In this document: positions 43,681 through 56,500 of the stretch, one piece after another
Position numbering within the stretch: position 1 is the first letter of the stretch
How the letters are laid out: each line of letters opens with the position of its first letter
Assembly (NCBI RefSeq): GCF_032118995.1
Contig: NC_092666.1
Span: forward strand, 8,258,501-8,322,500
DNA from: Asterias amurensis
Lineage: Eukaryota > Echinodermata > Asteroidea > Forcipulatida > Asteriidae
Length of the DNA stretch: 64,000 nt
Direction: 5' to 3'
The notes under the pieces: generated by a model
What the model was told of the DNA's origin: nothing
Seen by the model: only the letters and a program-made list of their open reading frames with translations
The model's database searches: none
Position numbers and translations under genes: made by a program

Positions 43681-45329
43681 TGTTAATAATAAATCGCTGA
43701 TATTTCCCACACGCCGGAATCCTGACGTATTTGTTGCTTCTACATTACACGGCAATGGTTTGGCATGGGGAACATTCGGAGCAGTTCTAAAAGGACTTGG
43801 TTATTTTGAATACAAAAAAGGACGGATTTGCACTCTGGAACCTAGGTGTGTATGTCAACGTTGCTTTTTTGTTATGTGGCCATTAAACATACACACAAAA
43901 TTACCAGTTACAAAATAATTTTTATATAGATACAAAAGGGGTTACAAATTAAAATATGTTTTCTTCGATTCAATATAAAGACCCAAATAAATGCGTCTGT
44001 AGCACCCCTTGTCACGTGTGCATTGTCAATTGATTTCACCCTACCTTGATCTATAGACAAAAAAGAACAGCATAATAGCAAACTGTCGAAGCGTATCGAA
44101 AGGAAACTACGCGATTCCAGTTCTCATGTCAATGTACACTGAGCCCTTATCAAAACCAAAATTGATTGTTGGTTCCAATAAATCATAACAATGTCAACGC
44201 CGCAACAGCAACAGTAGTTGTAGTTTCAATTAAGAAAATGAGGTAACACAACTTAAAATCATACATAGCTATAAAGACAGCAACGAGCTCAAAGAAATCA
44301 ACTAGAACAGTTCAATTAGTTTGCATCTAAACAGAGAATGATTTGTGAAGATTAAAATACTTTAAAAAAATACTAGATAGTGGGTGCGTTCGATTAGCTT
44401 CCCTGGGTTGACCCCGGTCGCGCACCCCGGTCTAACCCCTTGGTTCGAATAGCTTTGACGTCATTCAAGGGGGCCTACCCGGGTCCACCCCCAGTGCCCC
44501 GCTTGTGGAACGGGTCACTTGGGAATGTAGTCTGGTTCCCAGACCCAAAAATCTCCGACATGGGCTCTGTCGAATTAAGGATTTTTAACAAGAGAGTAAG
44601 AAACGTCAAGGAATCTTTGGTCAGGGGACCAGACTATTGGGAATGGCCCGAGGTGCATGACGAAACCACGAGAGGGCGAGTGATCGTTCGATTGGGCCAC
44701 ATAAAAAAAAATGTTAATCGTCCCCGCCCGACCGTTCAAACCCCCCGACCCCATTTTTTTTTAAATCATAAAAAAAACCTTTTCAATTATATTTCCTTTC
44801 AAAATGTACAGGTGTCAATAGATGTTTAAAAAAGGTTTTTATTCATGTTGGCAAAGCAAGAACAATTCTTCAAATATTTACTTGGGCTACACTGTGCTTA
44901 GGTGCATCTATGAGTTAAATTTGTTTGACAAAACTGTTGAAAACATCAAAAACACACAAACCCTCTGTTTTATAGTGATTGCGATGATTTCTATATTCTT
45001 GATTTCATATTTGGCATGTCAACAAAACTTTAAAAAAATAAAACCTCACTCCCTCCCCATCCGCAAAAAAAAGGGACCAACAATTTTGTTTTATGTGGCC
45101 TTAGCTATTGTCAGGGCTCACCCGAGTAAGCATTGCGGGGTCGTCACGCAGGGAAGCTATACATCAAACGCACCTACTGTACACAAAAACCTTTATTCTG
45201 TCTAATACAAATAACTGCATTTATTTAAGCCACGTAAGCAGATTGTTGTTTATATTTCTTATGCTTGTGCCTCAACCACCGGCTTGCCCTTCTGTACTAG
45301 GGAACCCTACCATGTAAATAATGCATCTG
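43681..45329. repeat. Transporter upstream region, tandem copy B
   Basis: Matches 47775-49880 (copy C) throughout. Contains an unoccupied TTAA at 43883-43886 where copy C has an M1 element. The frame at 43725-43850 (HGNGLAWGTFGAVLKGLGYF) is partly kept in copy C but broken at 4400-4520. Confidence 0.85.
44382..45174. mobile_element. GGGTGCGTTCGATTAGC element, family M4 (copy B)
   Basis: Starts GGGTGCGTTCGATTAGCTTC, ends with the inverse (GAAGCTATACATC, AAACGCACC). Same element in copy C at 48851-49653, so it predates that duplication. A shorter relative is at 53532-53782. The matching 122-129 residue frames at 44440 and 48924 reflect this shared repeat. Confidence 0.78.
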
Positions 45330-45407
45330 ATAGTTTTGAACTTAAGTGAAGTACTACTTCGTAACGTCAAAGAGTGCGCAGTATATGGCAGACAAGGAAA
45401 CTGCAAA
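45330..45407 (+). other. Probable alternative untranslated first exon of the transporter (copy B)
   Basis: GTAACGTCAAAGAGTGCGCA through GGAAACTGCAAA, then GTAAGT at 45408. Same block as 49880-49950, 4.5 kb closer to the death-domain gene. Either could splice to the acceptor at 50522-50523. Confidence 0.5.
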
Positions 45408-45465
45408 GTAAGTATTTTATGATTAATGACCCAACTTTGCTCTACGATATACCTAACGGAAAACT

Positions 45466-45598
45466 TTCCGTTTGGCGCCACCACCTTTTCATTCGATATG
45501 AGATAATAATTATAGTATATAATTTACCTCAGTGAGGTATCCATTTTTGTAAAAAGAAATGAGTGTAAAAGTGGTGACGCCATACGGGACGGAAAGTT
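45466..45598. mobile_element. Short foldback element, CCACCAC.TTTTCA arms (copy 2)
   Basis: ACTTTCCGTTTGGCGCCACC and the inverse GGTGACGCCATACGGGACGG, with an inner TTACCTCAGTGAGGTA palindrome. Missing at the equivalent site of copy C. Confidence 0.7.
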
Positions 45599-45667
45599 AG
45601 GAGGGTAGAGCATTGTGCAGCCTATAGCCCTAGTGACGTCAGTCAGTGCCACTAAGGGGTCCAACCT

Positions 45668-45912
45668 GGGGCCAATTTCATAGAGCTGCTTAAGCAAAAA
45701 ATTTGCTTAAGCACGAAAATAGCTCGCTTATTTTACACATGTTACTGGCCCAAGTTTAATGCCATATGCATTGCTTGTGACTGGTATTAAGCTGTTGTTT
45801 ACATAGCATAACAATTGTGTGGAGTCTTGGCCGGTAATCTGATTTTACTAAGCAAGGACTTTTTTGCTTTAAGCAAAGGTTTGTGCTTAAGCAGCTCTAT
45901 GAAATTAGGCCC
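45668..45912. mobile_element. GCTTAAGCA inverted-repeat element, family M3
   Basis: GGGGCCAATTTCATAGAGCT, GCTTAAGCA on the left and TTGTGCTTAAGCAGCTCTAT, GAAATTAGGCCC on the right. Confidence 0.8.
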
Positions 45913-46309
45913 TGGGCTTGGTGCAGCCGCATTCGGTTTACGGTGTGTGGCAATGTTGGTCAGTATTTCACGTCATCAATTTTATTCATCATCAAACAGT
46001 TATAACTGGAATCTTGCTTAGGGTTGACATGTTGTATGCACGGCTGGGTGAATAACTTCAAAGCAGTGGCCCGTCATTGAGGGGTGTGGTCACCTAAGCA
46101 AAAAGGGGCGGCATAGTGTCGATGGATGATGTCTGCTACTAGACTGGCGTGTTGATACCAACATGTACATGTTGCTTAGTAAAGTAATGAAGCAATCTAT
46201 AGTAACAGTTTTTATCATGAGTGAAGTAAGCATCTAAGGATTTTTTTTTAAAACATTTTAAATGCTTATTGCATAATAATCGTTGTGAAAAAAAGTATGT
46301 ATAGACATC

Positions 46310-46700
46310 CTATGTACTGGTTGCTAAGGAAAATGTGTTGCCTAGCAACCATGTTAAGCCTTCTGTATTTGCCAATCGCTCAAGATTGATATTAACATGA
46401 GAGGTTAGGTTGAATTTAAATAAATATATGAAATATTTAAGTTAAATTTGTCTGTGGGCAGTTTTTGTGCTGGTTGCTATGGAAAAACTTAGTCGTTTAG
46501 GGTAATATGTTGCCTAGCAACCATGTTAAGCCTATTGTATTTGCCAATTGCTCCAGATTGATGTTAACATGATGGGTAAAGATAAACATGATTACAAATT
46601 TGAAATTTGTATTCTCAAATTGCCTGTGGGCATGTTTTGTGCTAGTTGATATGGGAAATATGTAACATAGCAACCGTTGCTATGCTGGATACAATTCTCG
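46310..46700. repeat. Tandem repeat of about 173 bases carrying RFX-type X-box palindromes
   Basis: Two and a half units. Each has CTGGTTGCTA.GGAAAA, then GTTGCCTAGCAACCATGTTA, then TTTGCCAAT.GCTC.AGATTG. GTTGCCTAGCAAC (46338 and 46512) fits the RFX X-box GTNRCC/RGYAAC. CATAGCAACCGTTGCTATG at 46673 is a related palindrome. Confidence 0.75.
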
Positions 46701-46726
46701 GTTTTTTCACCAATCGCCTAGACTAT

Positions 46727-47091
46727 ATTGGTAATTGTCAAAGACCAGTTTGTGTATCTCAACATATGCATAAAATAACAAACCTGTGAACATTTGAGCT
46801 CAATTGGTCGTCGAAGTTGCGAGATAATAATGAAAGAAAAAAACAGCCTTGTCACACGAAGTTGTGTGCGTTTAGATGGTTGATTTCGAGACCTCAAATT
46901 CTAAATCTGAGGTCTCGAAATCAAATTCGTGGAATATTATTTTTTTTTCTCGAAAACTATGTCACTTCAGAGGGAGCCGTTTCTCACAATGTGTTATACT
47001 ATCAACCTCTCCCCATTTCTCGTCACCAAGTAAGGTTTTATGCTAACAATAAGAGTTTTTAGTAATTACGTGTCCAACCCAATGACTTTAA
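46727..47091 (+). mobile_element. 5'-truncated M1 element at a duplication border
   Basis: Near-identical to 37730-38071, including the odd end GTCCAACCCAATGACTTTAA, but the left terminus is replaced by CAATCGCCTAGACTA. From here to 47774 the sequence copies 37730-38757. Confidence 0.85.
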
Positions 47092-47774
47092 GATGAAGAA
47101 AAACTGGGCAAAAATCAACTGATTTAAATGAAGTCGTATGCATAAAAAAAAAAATTATAGGGAAGGAGGCAGAAATACATTTTGGGGCAGTTTAAGGTGA
47201 TATAAGAACACTTCAAAAAGGAATAACTACTGCCGATTATGAAAAGACTGACATATCAAAATACTAACATTTAGAACACAAACAGCCCAAAGGGGTGGGC
47301 TAAGAAGGATTAACCAGCAGAAAACGAAGAAAAGATTTAGGGAAGGCCTACCTTTGTATGGCTTAACTTCTTCAAACTTTGTCTAAGCTAACTCAGCTTT
47401 ACTTGCCCTCCAGTATACCTCTAAGCAGTTTATCGATGACCAAACATAAAAAAACCAACGATTAAAAGCAAACAGGAAGTGCAAAACACTCCAATAAAAT
47501 GGCGGCCTTCCTAACTACGTAGAAAAAATCAAGAGTGATTGCAAAATAACGGGGTATATCCCCTACAGCGCGTATTTTTATTTGTCGACGTCACTTGCCA
47601 GAGAAAGAAATACCATTCTTCATGCGCGGATCCATGGGGCGGGCATAGGCGCGGGTAACAACACCCCTAAAAATTTAGAAAAATGGGAGAGGATAAAGCA
47701 AGTTGTAGCAATGCAAACACATTACAATTGTCTCTGGTGATTTCAGAGAGGTCGGGGAGTACGCCTACCTATAA
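47092..47774 (-). promoter_or_regulatory. Orphan copy of the death-domain gene promoter region
   Basis: Matches 38072-38757. The YY1-type motif is at 47497-47508 and ACTTCCTG nearby. The donor equivalent is altered to TTAGAG|GTATAC. No exon 1 lies downstream on the minus strand, since the copy stops inside intron 0. Confidence 0.6.
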
Positions 47775-47970
47775 TGTTAATTTAATAAATCGCACCGCTG
47801 ATATTTCCCACACGTATTTGTTGCTTCTACATTACACGGCAATGGTTTAGCATGGGGAATATTCGGAGCAGTTCTAAAAAGACTTGGTTATGTTGAATAC
47901 AAAAAAGGAACGGAGTGGCACTCTGAAACGTAGGTGTGTAAGTCAACGTTGCTTTTTTGTTATGTGGCCA

Positions 47971-48358
47971 TTAAAGGCAGTGTGGACACTTTTGGTAATT
48001 ACTCAAAATAATTATTGGCATAAAACCTTTATTGGTGACGAGTAATGGGGAGAGGTTGATAGTATAAAACATTGTGAGAAACGGCTCCCTCTGAAGTGCC
48101 ATAGTTTTCGAGAAAGAAGTAGTTTTCCACGAATTTGATTTCGAGACCTCAGATTTAGAACTTGAGGTCTCGAAATCAACCATCTAAACGCACACGACTT
48201 TGTGTGACAAGGGTTATTTTTCTTTCATTATTATCTCGCAACTTCGATGACCGATTGAGCTCAAAATTTTCACATTTTGTTATTTTATGCATATGTTGAG
48301 ATACACCAAATCTGAAGGCTAGTCTTTTACAATTACCAATATTGTCCACTGCCTTTAA
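47971..48358 (-). mobile_element. M1 element with TTAA on both sides, empty site in copy B
   Basis: TTAA 47971-47974 and 48355-48358, termini AGGCAGTGTGGACAC and GTCCACTGCCT. Copy B reads GGCCATTAAACATACAC with one TTAA. Confidence 0.92.
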
Positions 48359-49879
48359 ACATACACACACAATTACCAGTTACAAAATATATAGATACAA
48401 AAGGGGTTACAAATTAAAATATGTTTTCTTCGATTCAATATAAAGACCCAAATAAATGCGTCTGTAGCACTCCTTGTCACGTGTGCATTGTCAATTGATT
48501 TCACCATACCTTGATCTAGACAAAAAAGAACAGCATAATAGCAAACTGTCGAAGCGTATCGAAAGGAAACTACGCGACTCCAGTTCTCATGTCAATGTAC
48601 ACTGAGCCCTTATCAAAACCAAAATTGATTGTTGGTTCCAATAAATCATAACAATGTCAACGCCGCAACAGCAACAGAGTTCCAGCTTGTAGTTTTAATT
48701 AAGAAAATGAGGTAACACAACTTAAAATCATACAAAGCTATAAAGACAGCAACGAGCTCAAAGAAATCAACTAGAACAGTTCAATTAGTTTGCATCTAAA
48801 CAGAGAATGATTTGTGAAGATTAAAATACTTTAAAAAAATACTAGATAGAGGGTGCGTTCGATTAGCTTCCCTGGGTTGACCCCGGTCGCGCACCCCGGT
48901 CTAACCCCTAGGTTCGAATAGCTTTGACGTCATTCAAGGGGGCCTACCCGGGTCCACCCCCAGTGCCCCGCTTGTGGAACGGGTCACTTGGGAATGTAGT
49001 CTGGTTCCCAGACCCAAAAATCTCCGACATGGGCTCTGTCGAATTAAGGATTTTTAACAAGAGAGTAAGAAACGTCAAGGAATCTTTGGTCAGGGGACCA
49101 GACTATTGGGAATGGCCCGAGGTGCATGACGAAACCACGAGAGGGCGAGTGATCGTTCGATTGGGCCACATAAAAAAAAATGTTAATCGTCCCCGCCCGA
49201 CCGTTCAAACCCCCCGACCCCATTTTTTTTTAAATCATAAAAAAAAAACCTTTTCAATGATATTTCTTTTCAAAATGTACAGGTTTCAATAGATGTTTAA
49301 AAAAGGTTTTTATTCATGTTTGCAAAGCAAAAACAATTCTTCAAATTTTTACTTGGGCTACACTGTGCTTAGGTGCATCTAGGAGTTAAATTTGTTTGAC
49401 AAAACTATTGAAAACATCAAAAACACACAAACCCTCTGTTTTATAGTGATTGCGATGATTTCTTTATTCTTGATTTTGATTTCATATTTGGCATGTCAAC
49501 AAAACTTAAAAAAAATAAAACCTCACTCCCTCCCCCATCCGCAAAAAAGGGACGTCCAACAATTTTTTTTTATGTGGCCTTAGCTCTTGTCAGGGCTCAC
49601 CTGAGTAAGCACTGCGGGGTCGACACGCAGGGAAGCTATAAATCGAACGCACCTACTGTAACAAAAACCTGTATATTCTGTCTTATACAAATAACTGCAT
49701 TTATTTAAGCCATGTAAGCAGATTTGTTGTGGAGTTTATATTTCTTACACTGCTATAGTGCTCACCTTATTGTAGCAAGGGTCCATGCTGTATGGTCAGA
49801 CAATGCTTGTGCCTCCACCACCGGCTCGCCCGCCTGTACTAGGGTGACCCTACCATGTAAATAATGCATCTGATAGTTT

Positions 49880-49950
49880 TGAACTTTAGTGAAGTACTAC
49901 TTCGTAACGTCAAAGAGTGCGCAGTTTATGGCAGACTAGGAAACTGCAAA
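49880..49950 (+). other. Probable untranslated first exon of the transporter (copy C)
   Basis: GTAACGTCAAAGAGTGCGCA to GGAAACTGCAAA followed by donor GTAAGT (49951). The next acceptor is at 50522-50523, 0.6 kb downstream. The start is not determined. Confidence 0.55.
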
Positions 49951-50584
49951 GTAAGTATTTTATGATTAATGACCCAACTTTGCTTTACGATATACCTAAA
50001 GGGTTTAGGCAAAGCCATTTTTCAAAAGAACATACATAGTTTAATAGTTTTCCAGTTTGGAACTTTATGGCTGGTGCATAACTGTCTCAAGAAAAAAAGA
50101 ACCTTATTATTTATATCAAGGTCCTGTGCAAGTTGATGCCATTAGTAATCATTCAGTCTGATAAATATTTTCATCGGAAACTTTGAAATAAAAGTAAATG
50201 CATGATTTCAAGTCCTCTTATTCAACGGTGTCGTGTTCAATGCAATCGAAAACAATCAAAATATTATTGTTAGCTTCATTGAAAATCCCAACTTAAAAAA
50301 AAACCTCGCCTGGAATATCATGTTTGTGAGGACAAGGCTATTTCCAATTTTTTTTTGAAAATGTCCCATCAATAAAAAAAAAATCATTGGAAAATTCTAT
50401 GGTATCATTCGGTATGGGTTCGGTATGATTGTAGCCTGAAATACATTTTAATAGAACTTTTCACAAGTAGATTATTTATTTGATTCCATTGCTCGTTTAA
50501 ACTTGTTTTGTTTGCTTTTCAAGATTGAAGTTTTGTTTCACGATGGGAGCAAGGCGGATATATGGATGAAAAGATCTGATCAAG

Positions 50585-53500
50585 ATGTCCTCTCCAAGAA
50601 GATCGACTAATTATGACAATCACCCCATGGGATGGGTGATAATAGGAGCTGCATTTATCACAAATGTTATTTTAATGGGTAACGTGAAAGCATTGGGAGT
50701 TCTCCTCATTGCTATAGAGACTGACTTTAGTAGTCATCTTTGGCTGATTGGATGGATTGCAACGTTGCACAGTATGCTCAAAAACGTTTTAGGTGAGTTA
50801 ATTAAAACGCTCCATGTTGTTCATGTTGTCCCCTATGGCAATAAGTGTAAGTTGTTGTTGGTGTTATCCTTGGATAATTTTGTCCAGTATTTCGTTCCTG
50901 GTTCTATTTGGGTTTAACTTATGTCATTTTGTTCCCCCCCCCCGTTGTTGTGTGTGTATTTTTGGCTTGTTCTTGCTCTTTACTTTATCCGAATAAGTTC
51001 AATCAATCAACCATTTGATATCGTTGAGATGTTGTTGTACACTAAACAGTTTGACTATGGGTCAGTGATTCACAACGAACCGTGAATTTAGGAGATCAAT
51101 GCGAGGACACCAGCCAATCCTCAACAAGGACACCTTATCCAAGCATGCATGGCTTGATATGGTGAATGGTGACTTTGTCCTTGTGTTAGGGCCTGACTCA
51201 ATCACCTTTATTATGCGCATTTCACCATAAAATGTTCAACAGCGCATTAAAATAAACAGCACAAACATTAGACTAGATGACAAGTCGTTGGGCGGTGCCT
51301 ATTTGTTACTAACACACATTCTGCGCTCCCTGCAACAGTCACAGTGCAATTATACACATGCAATGCAACGGTCGTAGGAAGCGCATGACTCTCACACATA
51401 TACTGGGATCGAGGATGAGTGTACCGTCCCCGTGACCACACCGCGCTTAACAATTACCGACTTGATTTCAAGATTACACAAACATCATCACACGCGAGAA
51501 AAACAGCAAAGAGTAAAAAATATCAAAAATATTACACATAAAGTAACAAATTGGCCGAAAGCTTGTTTAAAAAGAAAACACTGCCACAGTCTGAAGACTA
51601 CCGACTTTAATATGGATTTAAAATGCGCATTTATCAAAAACTGATCAAGGCGCCTAGACAAAAAGAAAACATACCATTGAAAATGAAGAATAAACATAAT
51701 TGTGCCGGATACCGAATTGGTTTTTAAGGCTAAGCTTCTTAGAAACCGTAAAAGACTGTATTAATTGAATTTCTTAAGGTATCATTGCAAGGTGTCGGCA
51801 CTTGACACAGACTTGACGCAGATAACTCGACTACAAATCTGGATTTAGGGGCTTCTAATACTTCGTTGAGTACATGTACATTGGATACCGTTATACCAAA
51901 GCATTTGATAACTTTAAGCTCTGGCATTGGATATTATTTCTTTAACAATATTATGATTTTAACATTCTTGTAGATTGGTGTTATCTGGGGTCTGACGACC
52001 GTAGGAAGGAATTAAACCACATTATGTCATATCAGTAGGCCGCCCTCACCTAGAGTTAAACAAAATGCGACCGGTGTCATTGGCCAAACCTGTGGGCCGC
52101 GCGTACAAATCTTTGCGTTTTGATTGTACGTCTTCGTTTTACCTCTAAGATGGCGGCTTGATGACGTCAATGCATAAAGATCTATTTTGTAGAAAATGTG
52201 ATTTTATGTTCTCAATTTTATTCCAGTCTGACTTTAAGGAGCAAAGATTTTCCAATGCCACTAAATACAAGTTTAGTGGACAGCGGAATTCACACTCACT
52301 GTAAAACAAATCCCGTAATATTTACGGTGCTTTACCTGGCATGCAGCTAGGGTGCCAGGTATAAAGTGCCGTAAATTTCACAGTGGAAGTTTCGCAAACT
52401 GCCCTTTCAACGCACAATTTACAAAACGTCTCCAGTAAAGTTTACGGTGATTTAACAGGCACCCTATAGCTGCCAGGTAAAGGACCGTCAATTTTACGGG
52501 ATTTTTTTTTTACAGTAATGAAAGCACTTTTTTGTTTATGAAAGTCGCCTGACACACAAGGCCTGAAGGTCACTTCAAGGTGTGGGCCACAATTATATTT
52601 TTCCAGAGGCCGTCGCCACCTACTCCTAGGGCTGAAACAGGGTTAACCCCTTTACAGTCCATACGGATGTAGGCTTGGATATCATCAATTCGAAGTCTGG
52701 CCGTTAGAGCAGAAAGCACTACCTCCCCAATTTGATGTAGCAAGTGTCACGACCGGGATCCGAACCCACACCCCGCCGATCAAACACCAGTGCTTGAATC
52801 CGGTGCTCTTAACCGCTCGGCCATGACACTGACACGAATGGTACTCTCATGATATTTTCATATTTTTGTTCCCCCACAGGCCCACTCATCACAGTCCTTA
52901 TTCGGATCCTGGGGAGCCGTTTCGTCTTCATCTCTGGGGGCATTTTTGGAGGTATTGGACTAACCTTAGCATCTCAGTCAACCAGTGTCGTGCAGCTTGC
53001 CATTTGCCTTGTTCTGGTGTCAGGTAACAATTTCTTCAACAAAACAAACACAAAATATGGTTATGTATGGTTTCTAATCATCTTACAAAAGGTAAATAAT
53101 CAAACATGAGATCAGAGAAAAATCAAATGGTCCTCATTGTGATTTATACCAAAGACCCCTGACACTCCGGGCAGATGCTCTACCAACTGAGCTTGGCATA
53201 GCGGTGTACAGCGGTGTACTCCCTCATGCTTTCCCTATGAACCACATTTTCCTCCCGGTTGCATGGATGCGCAACTGGGCAAAACACAATGGGTTCAAAT
53301 CCCAATGAGGACCATTTGATTTTTCTATCACCCCATGTTTGGTTATTTAAAAAAAAGCAATTTTAAAGACGTATCTGTTTTGAATTGGTCTTGCACGCCT
53401 TGCCCAGCGTCTCAAAATTCTCCTTTTGTCCCATTGACCCCTTGCACGCATGTCACACACAGCGACTGTCCCATACTCACCATTTTGGTGGGCAGTAGGT

Positions 53501-56500
53501 TTACGTGTAAACGCCGCGTCGCCTATCAGTGAGGGTGCGTTCGTTTAGCCCTGTGTCGACCCGGTCTGCGCCGGTGCGTTCAAATAGCTTTGAATTCATT
53601 CCAGGAGCTCACCTTGGACAGCCCCCGGTGCCCTGCTTGTGGAGTGGGTCACATGGGGTGACCATGGTACATGACGTTACCACGCACGAGAGGGCGAGTG
53701 TGATCGTTCGATTAGCTCTTGTCAGGGGCTCACCCGAGTGAGCACCGCGGGGTCGACCCAGGGAAGCTAATCGAACGCACCCTGAATAACGCACAGTGAT
53801 ATTGCCCACCAGTATTGCGCATCCAAGAGTATTCTGATGATGACGTCAGGTGAATTGGGTCAATACATTCTGTAATTTAAATAGTTTCAAGGAATTGATC
53901 AGCAGATCTGTTTTCTTTTCAGGTGTCGGAACAGCATTCAGTGGGTTTTGTGCCTTTGCTTTAATGGCATCATATTTCGAGGAACGGTACTCGGTAGCCA
54001 ATGCTGTATCAACAGCGGGCTTTCCCATCGGTATGGTAGTGGTCGGTCCTGTTACCCAGATCCTACTAGACACATATGGTTGGCGAGGAGTTGTTCTTTT
54101 GTTGGGAGGGCTTTCCTTCAATCTTGTAGCCTTAGGAGCATTGGTGACAACGAATATTGTACCATCAAGTTCTAAAAGATACAAAGAGGTTGCCATTAGT
54201 GATAAGGATGAGGCTAGCCGTAAGAAGACTGAAGAGGAAGTGCCTACAGATTCTGGCTCTATTATCGAACTCTCAACTAAAGACGATGAGAGAAAACAGG
54301 ATACTTCATGCCATCCAGACTTCCTTTCCTGCCAGAAATTTTCTACCATGATGGATTTTTCAGTTTTGGCAAATCCTAGATTTATTTTAGTGACATTGGC
54401 ACGATGCTGTTCTGAGCTTTGTTATACCTGCTGGGTGGTGTTCATAGTATCTCATGGTCAGTTTCAAGGATTGAGTTACTTGCATTCGTCTTTACTCCCA
54501 ACAGCATTTGGAGCTGGAAATTTTCTCGGCAAGTTAGTGGTTCCGCTAGTAGAGAAGAATGGCTTCAATCCAGCCTCGCTACGCTTGGCGTTCTTTGTGT
54601 GTAGTCTCTTGAGTGTTTCATTTACTCTTACTGCTTTGGTTAACTCATTCGCCGGCCAGATGGTATCTTCAGCTAGCATAGGATTTGGTTTCGGTGTTTT
54701 CTTTCAAGCGAATGATTCTTTAACTAAGACACTTGCAGATGACGATCGGATCATTAATATTCTGGGATGGCGAGTATTGTTCAGTGGTTTCGCGGGAATA
54801 TTCGGCGGATTACTTGGAGGTTAGTCAACTTTAGATTTCAAATAATTTGCCCTCATATTTCATATTGTAAGTTATGTTTGATTGGTGTCCATAATATCCT
54901 TTAAAGCCAATGTATATGTTTGTTAATTGTCAAAGACCAGTGGTGTATCCCATCATAACCATAACATAACAAATATGTGAAAATTTGGGCTCAATTGATC
55001 ATCGAAGTTGCGAGAAAATGATGAAAGAAAAGACACCCTTGTTGGATGAATTATTTGTGTGCTTTCAGATAGGAATAAAAGACTTCTAGCTAGAAGTTTT
55101 TTTATTTTATTTTAGGGAGAAATTACCTCTTTCTCAAAAACTACGTTACTTCAGAGGGAGTCATTTCTCACAATTTTTTATACTATCTACAGCTCTCCAT
55201 TGCTTGTAACCAAGTCAGTTCTTAAGTTAATAATTGTTTTGAGTAATTACCAAACGTGTACCTTCCCTTTAATATTGTCTGTTTCTACAATTGTGGCATC
55301 AGGAGATTAACTTGATAATAATTTACTTAACTTCTTTTGAAATCCATCAGGGGTGCTCCTTTTTTTCTCTCTCTCCTGTGTGTATACTTAATTTGTTTTC
55401 TGTATCGTTTTTATAGTTTTTACTTTGCATTTTTACATGTGAAATTATTTTAAGGAATCGGACACTATTGGTTATTACTCAAAACAATTGATAGCATACA
55501 CAGTTTTTTTTGTTGATTGAATGAAAACACTGTTAGAAACAGCTCCCTCTCAAGTGACGTTTTTTTTTAGAAAGAATCAGTTTCCAACTAAAACATATGA
55601 ATTGATTTCGAGACCTCAGGTCTCGAAATCTAGCATCCGAAAGCACACAACTAAGGCCGCAAGGTTTTTTTTCTTCCAATAATTGTTATCTCGCAACTTC
55701 GACGGCCAATTGAGCTCAAATTTGTACAGGTTTGTTATTTTATGCATATGTTGAGATATACTAACTGTGAAGTCTTTGACAATTACCAATAGTGTCCAGT
55801 GTCTCTAAAAGTGAATATATTAATAAGCGAGTCTAAAAACCAGAACATGGTTTGAACATGAAGGACGGTTTTTCTGAGATGTGGTGTTGTTTTATCGAAC
55901 ACACTCGCATGATCTTGGGAGAAGATTTTTGGGGTGAACATGTTTTCGATGAAGGTAATTGATGTGCTTGTAATATGAAAGTACCTGTTTGAAACTGCTT
56001 ATGTATTAAGATTACTGGCCCTTGCTTTGTGTACATATTTTAGCAATAACTTTGCTAAAATTGAAGTTATCAAGGCCATTTCATTCTGGATCGTTTTCAA
56101 TTATTGGTGAAGATTTAACTACGGGTTGTTTGAAATTGACAAAAAGTTTATAAGTTTACAAAAAATCGGGCACTATTGATTGTCCAAGGTCATGCATTTT
56201 AATTTAACCATGTCAACCCTTTGACTTACGCCTGATTTGTATAGGCTTCGCCACAAAAGTGAAAGGGTTCAAACAGAATCGAACACCATAGTGAAGGTTG
56301 AAAAAAAGTGTTTGCTAGTGCAAGTTATGTCAATTGTTATTAATTGTAAAAATAACGAACCTGTGAAAGTTTGAGCTCAATTGGTCGTGGAAGTTGCGAG
56401 ATAATAAAAGAAAAAAACACTCTTGTCACACGAAGTTGTGTGCTTTCAAATGCTTGATGGTGCACCTCGAAATCAAATTCGTGGAAAATTACTTCTTTCT

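Larger units (their letters stand above)
47775..50500. repeat. Transporter upstream region, tandem copy C
   Basis: Copy of 43681-45460, then sequence shared with the left module at 11960-12700 (CAAAGCCATTTTTC, TGTGAGGACAAGGCT, GCTCGTTTAAAC). The part equivalent to 45600-46020 is missing. Confidence 0.8.

Noticed and set aside
43580..43918. Frame with HGNGLAWGTFGAVLKGLGYF, partly kept at 47810-47930, possibly an exon ending at an AGGTGTG donor
   Set aside because: No convincing acceptor precedes it, the third copy (4400-4520) is broken, and no known domain fits. Conservation between B and C is explained by recent duplication.
44440..44829. 129-codon frame, duplicated at 48924-49292
   Set aside because: Covers the inside of the M4 inverted-repeat element. 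It is shared only because the copies are recent, and the short M4 copy at 53532 does not keep it.
52740..52830. Sequence folding like a leucine/serine tRNA on the minus strand
   Set aside because: A 200-base body shared with 31583-31880 follows the tRNA-like head, and stems carry mismatches, so it is a SINE and not a tRNA gene.
53846..54349. 167-codon minus frame over transporter exon 3
   Set aside because: Antisense shadow of a strongly supported coding exon.
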